Origin: UBA7916 sp036121365
Lineage (GTDB): Bacteria > Pseudomonadota > Gammaproteobacteria > Comchoanobacterales > Comchoanobacteraceae
Assembly (NCBI GenBank): GCA_036121365.1
Contig: JAZAFR010000026.1
Span: forward strand, 60,461 to 124,460
Length of the DNA stretch: 64,000 bases
Direction: 5' to 3'
Of the stretch, positions 60,564 through 64,000 are shown one piece after another (position 1 is the stretch's first letter; each line of letters begins with the position of its first letter). The notes beneath the pieces were generated by a model. It worked only from the letters and a program-made list of their open reading frames with translations, was not told the origin of the DNA and made no database searches. The position numbers and the translations under genes were made by a program.

Positions 60564-62741
60564 TTAGGTGCTTGGTTTTTTATTTTCTCGCTCCATATCT
60601 TTTTCCTCCATATCTTTTTCCTCCATATCTTTCTTCCCATTATCACGTTTTCGTTTTCCGAATGCTTCTAAATCTTTCATTGAGGCATTTAATCTGTTTT
60701 GTGGATGTTGAAGATGTTTTACATGTTGTTTTTTTTCTGTAATAGCCTTTTCTAGTACATCTATCACATCTTTGTGGCCTCTATCGCGGCCAATTTCTAG
60801 TGCTCTTTTCCTATTTGCATCTCTTTCATTCACGAGTTGAGGATATTGTTCTGTGAGTTGTTTGACCAGATTAGTATGTCCATAAAAAGCAGCATAGTGA
60901 AGTGCATTTCTACTACTATTATCTAATTCAGTTATGTTTGCACCATGTTTTATGAGTACTTGCATACACTCTACTTGATTTCTTTGTATTGCAAATGTTA
61001 GTAAAATTGGTTTTTTTATGATGACTTGCACTGCTTCTCCTAAGTTTGATAGTGTGGTGTCTAGTTTTTCACTGTCTCCATTTATTATGTCATCTACAAG
61101 TTTGATTATTGTACGGTTAGTAATCATTTCTTGTAATGTTTCTTGCGCTCTTCTATCCATAGTTTCTGATATCTCAATCAGATATATTCTCAAGATTGCT
61201 TTTAATTTATCATGATCTTTAAATGATAATCCTGTTGGGATGATTTCTAATTGTTCACTTTTGCCTAATGTTCTGTAGATTGCAAAAGCCTTTCTGCGAT
61301 CTTGTGGATCCTCCAGCTTTAAATTAAGTATTTTGGCAATATTGATTATTTTTACGTGATTCATTAAGAATGTTTCTAATCTCACATCATGTCCAGAATT
61401 AAGTCTTGTTGGGATTTTGCTCAGTTCTTTAGTTTCTAATAATAAACGGTAGATTTTATATAGCATATCAATTGTCAGTCTGTTCTGTTCATCATTTGTT
61501 GGATTTAAACCAAGGATCTGTGCAATATTGACCAGTCTCAATACGTTATCGATGTTGTTAAATTGATATATGTCTAGTCTCTCTAATCCTACACGTCTAC
61601 GAACTTGAGAGAATTGATTGATGTCTTTTCGTGTTTGGATACTCAGATCATCAGCATATATGCCAATCAATAATTTTATCGATAATCCAATGGCGATTTC
61701 TATTTCAGATAGCCCCATAACGTTTGCGGTTTGTTTCATAGTATACAGCATTCCTAGTGCATCATCTGCTGTTGAAGCATATCCACCATAATGCATTGAA
61801 AAACTGGTTTGAGATTCAGATGTTAACGTTCCTTTAGGATAATTGACTATTTCTGCTTTGTTTTGTTCGCTTGTGCCCAAATCAATTAAAGCTAACTGTT
61901 CTTTTTGGTCGTCCCATAAGAAGTTGTCGAGTTTTAGGTCATATGATACAATTGATTTTACTTGGAGCTTCTTAACTTCTGCTGTCATTTGATTTAGGAT
62001 ATTTAAACCTTTGTCTTTCTTCATTAAACTCGTATAGGCGCTTACTTTCTGATCTCTGACGTGACTGAGAAAATCCACCAGGTCAATCCCAAGATCATCG
62101 ACGATGAATCTAGTTCTATCAATCTCACGTCTCTGTTTTCTTTCGTCTTCGAGCATCATTTTGTTTTTGGATATGCTTTTTCTTAATAGTTCAAACTCTA
62201 CCAATCCATGATTGGATTTGTTTATTTCTTCACGCAATCCTGAAATTTGAGTATGTGTTCGTTTTGGGTCTAAATTCTTTCTAATGGACAGTTCCACTAC
62301 AAGTTCTGGTACTTGGCTATTGTCGCTTGATATGAGCAGTTTTTTATTGGCAGATTTAAACCCGCCTTGTCTTCTTCCTGCAACTGCTTCATCCTTTTGT
62401 TTGCTATATGATATTAATAATTGAATTTCTTCTCCATTATAAAAAAATTCAATTGAACGGTCATTTTCGTCCTTGTTGTCTCTGTATATTTTATATGTGT
62501 TTAATTGACCATCTATTTCTGGTTGTGTTTTGATTATTTCGAGTTCTTTTATGACTTCCTTTGGATCATCACTGCTTATCGATTTAAGTTTTTCTATGGT
62601 TTTATCTCTACATGTTTTGGTATATCCTCTTGCATCTAATGTAAGGGATAATCCAGCTGTCTCTATTTGTTGCATTTTTGCTATTAATTGTTCGATTTGA
62701 TCTTTAATTTGAGCCGATGTATCCCCTCTGTCTTGTTGCAT
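60564..62741 (-). CDS. Protein kinase-like protein with C-terminal ankyrin repeats
   Basis: 725 residues. A catalytic-loop motif S-Y-D-L-K-L-D-N (D268, K270, N273) is followed 14 residues later by L-I-D-L-G-T-S (D287), matching the H-R-D-L-K-x-x-N and D-F-G motifs of eukaryote-like Ser/Thr kinases with Tyr for His and Leu for Phe. G-R-R-Q-G-G-F-K near residue 125 may be the glycine loop, and D-D-A-L-G-M-L resembles subdomain IX. Two or three ankyrin units follow (about 575-670: N-A-L-H-Y-A-A-F-Y-G-H-T-N-L-V). The tail is basic then repetitive (K-R-K-R, then K-D-M-E-E repeats). ATG at 62741 used (AGGAG 6 nt upstream). Strong candidate host-directed effector. Confidence 0.82.
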   Translation of the reverse strand: MQQDRGDTSAQIKDQIEQLIAKMQQIETAGLSLTLDARGYTKTCRDKTIEKLKSISSDDPKEVIKELEIIKTQPEIDGQLNTYKIYRDNKDENDRSIEFFYNGEEIQLLISYSKQKDEAVAGRRQGGFKSANKKLLISSDNSQVPELVVELSIRKNLDPKRTHTQISGLREEINKSNHGLVEFELLRKSISKNKMMLEDERKQRREIDRTRFIVDDLGIDLVDFLSHVRDQKVSAYTSLMKKDKGLNILNQMTAEVKKLQVKSIVSYDLKLDNFLWDDQKEQLALIDLGTSEQNKAEIVNYPKGTLTSESQTSFSMHYGGYASTADDALGMLYTMKQTANVMGLSEIEIAIGLSIKLLIGIYADDLSIQTRKDINQFSQVRRRVGLERLDIYQFNNIDNVLRLVNIAQILGLNPTNDEQNRLTIDMLYKIYRLLLETKELSKIPTRLNSGHDVRLETFLMNHVKIINIAKILNLKLEDPQDRRKAFAIYRTLGKSEQLEIIPTGLSFKDHDKLKAILRIYLIEISETMDRRAQETLQEMITNRTIIKLVDDIINGDSEKLDTTLSNLGEAVQVIIKKPILLTFAIQRNQVECMQVLIKHGANITELDNSSRNALHYAAFYGHTNLVKQLTEQYPQLVNERDANRKRALEIGRDRGHKDVIDVLEKAITEKKQHVKHLQHPQNRLNASMKDLEAFGKRKRDNGKKDMEEKDMEEKDMERENKKPST
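60591..60635 (-). repeat. Three 15-nt tandem repeats in the kinase-ankyrin gene
   Basis: CTCCATATCTTTTTC occurs at 60591 and 60606 and with a one- to two-base change at 60621, encoding K-D-M-E-E units near the C-terminus. A site of likely length variation. Confidence 0.85.
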
Positions 62742-62994
62742 GATCATCTCCTGTTATTATTATTTCTTTTATAGTCCAAGTTTCTGTTTTTAACATGAAT
62801 TTCTTTGGATCCTGGTTTTATTTTTTTTTGTTCTCAATTAGAAAGATATTGGCTCAAATGATGCTTTTACCAATTTTGTTGCCATTGTATTTGTTTGTAC
62901 ATGGTTTTATCTCCATATTTGTGTTTTGCCAACTCAATGTGTGATTTGTTTTTTATATTGTTGGATTGATTTCTTGCATCAATTGGTTTCTTTG

Positions 62995-64000
62995 CTATGT
63001 TTTTCTGCCGTGGTTTTTTATTGTTGTTAGTAGACTTTGTGGTGATGTTTCATCTGGTGATGTTCTGCAGGATTCATCAATGCCTGGTCGTTTGTTTAGG
63101 TGTTCTTTCACCTTTTCATGTAGGCTGTGTAATTTTTTCATTCTTTGTGTGTGATCGCCATGAGTCTGATGAATATGCGTTAGTGTATTATTTAGCTCTG
63201 TATGTACTTCCTGATGTGCTTCCAGACCTTTTTCTTCGTGAGAATCATCTTGAATTAACTTTTCCTTAGCACCTTTACTCTGTTCTATAATTTCCTGTAC
63301 TGTGGTTCTTATTGCTACTACTTTTTTAGCATGTGCTTGGAGTTGGCTGAGGGTTTTTACAGCATTAAAACATGCATTATAATCGGCATCATATGCTGTA
63401 TCATGTCTGTCCACAGCATCAAAAAATCCATCACTATCAGCAAAAGGACCTGCAGCCTGTATTTTCTTTTCGATTGTGTCTGTAATTTGTTTTTTTTCTT
63501 CTGAACTTAGATATTCACTTTCGCTTAGGGCAGTTAGTATTTCACTTCTTCTTTTAAGATCTTCTTGCATGGTCTTTACTAAGCTCTCTTCCATCTCTTG
63601 CATATTTTCCTGAGCTGAATACGTTTCCAATTGTGTTGTATCTATAGGCAATCCCATCGTATGTAAGGTTTCTATTTTCTTAGCAAGTATTTTTTTAGGA
63701 TTATTTTCTTTGAACTCTTCAGTCTTTGATACTACTTGATAGACTTTGTCTGCTCTATCTGTCACTTCTGTATATGCTCTTTTTTGGAGTTCACTGAGAG
63801 TTCTGTTAGGGTCTTCTCTAAAAGTTTCAGCTGTTGTAACTGTTTTTAGCTTCTGTTCTATATCTCTTTGTAATTCTGGACTTAGATCTGTACTTTCGCT
63901 TAGGGCCGCTAATATTTTCTCGTATCTCTGAAGATCTTTTTTCATTTCCGCTAAGAGAACTTCTTTTGTCTCTTCATTCCCTTTATTGGCAATGTCTAAA
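62995..64000 (-). CDS. Repeat-containing coiled-coil orphan protein, 5' end missing
   Basis: About 334 residues are visible and the frame is open at the right edge, so the start lies outside; an internal ATG at 63945 is probably not the start. A unit of about 125 residues is repeated (375-nt period): I-L-T-A-L-S-E-S and I-L-A-A-L-S-E-S each follow a similar charged helix. Entirely hydrophilic, heptad-like and rich in Glu/Lys; no motif or membrane segment. Same style as the other orphan proteins and next to the kinase-ankyrin gene in the same direction. Function unknown. Confidence 0.72.
   Translation of the reverse strand, partial: LDIANKGNEETKEVLLAEMKKDLQRYEKILAALSESTDLSPELQRDIEQKLKTVTTAETFREDPNRTLSELQKRAYTEVTDRADKVYQVVSKTEEFKENNPKKILAKKIETLHTMGLPIDTTQLETYSAQENMQEMEESLVKTMQEDLKRRSEILTALSESEYLSSEEKKQITDTIEKKIQAAGPFADSDGFFDAVDRHDTAYDADYNACFNAVKTLSQLQAHAKKVVAIRTTVQEIIEQSKGAKEKLIQDDSHEEKGLEAHQEVHTELNNTLTHIHQTHGDHTQRMKKLHSLHEKVKEHLNKRPGIDESCRTSPDETSPQSLLTTIKNHGRKT

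Noticed and set aside
1..64000. tRNA, rRNA, CRISPR array or insertion sequence
   Set aside because: No T-loop-like GGTTCGAATCC context with a cloverleaf, no regularly spaced repeats with spacers, and no transposase or terminal inverted repeats were seen by eye; a covariance search would be needed to exclude small RNAs.

Overview
The window looks like a piece of chromosome from an AT-rich gammaproteobacterium that lives inside, or in close contact with, eukaryotic cells; Legionellales/Coxiella-like is my best guess. Housekeeping order supports Gammaproteobacteria: ftsN-hslV-hslU, ubiE-ubiJ-ubiB, alaS-lysC, ileS next to lspA, plus recA and clpB. Against this normal core stand at least nine long, lineage-specific, hydrophilic or repeat-bearing proteins. 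Among them are a protein kinase-like/ankyrin fusion, a second ankyrin-like protein, a protein ending in a CaaX-type C-N-I-M tail, and a duplicated HAD-like family. These are the hallmarks of secreted effectors, but no secretion-system gene lies in the window, so that role is inferred.

Layout. 1-2136: 3' part of the hslU-hslV-ftsN operon (minus strand). 2184-6737: two large orphan proteins with internal repeats, and a decayed second copy of the ftsN 5' region. 6884-12104: a five-gene plus-strand envelope operon (UDP-glucuronate 4-epimerase, ArnT/PMT-type glycosyltransferase, PAP2 phosphatase, ArnC/RgtE-type glycosyltransferase, YbhN-type membrane protein). This set would fit replacement of a lipid A phosphate by galacturonic acid. 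12173-13467: an orphan gene behind a near-consensus promoter. 13566-20456: alpha/beta hydrolase, EamA permease, MacAB-like ABC efflux operon with a DUF2061 protein, and a TolC-like outer membrane protein. 20520-28939: Yej-type peptide ABC importer with two different substrate-binding proteins and a BASS-type carrier between them. 29040-32274: acylphosphatase and ubiE-ubiJ-ubiB. 32367-34214: a large orphan membrane protein.

34305-41057: a eukaryote-like IleRS, divergent lspA, and clpB with a possible heat-shock promoter. 41221-43587: the CaaX-tailed membrane protein, a CDP-alcohol phosphatidyltransferase and a TIGR03643 protein. 43736-50162: an accessory block made by tandem duplication (ankyrin-like gene, HAD-like gene, CaCA exchanger), in which the junction still carries truncated 3' ends of both flanking genes. 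50269-60428: rhodanese, recA, DUF1295 protein, outer membrane protein, Bcr/CflA transporter, alaS, lysC, trhO. 60564-64000: the kinase-ankyrin protein and a repeat protein that runs off the right edge.

Several starts were moved inward from the longest open frame because a good Shine-Dalgarno, a family N-terminus or an overlap with the upstream gene favours an internal ATG. I saw no tRNA, rRNA, CRISPR array or transposase. All similarity statements come from reading motifs, not from database searches.
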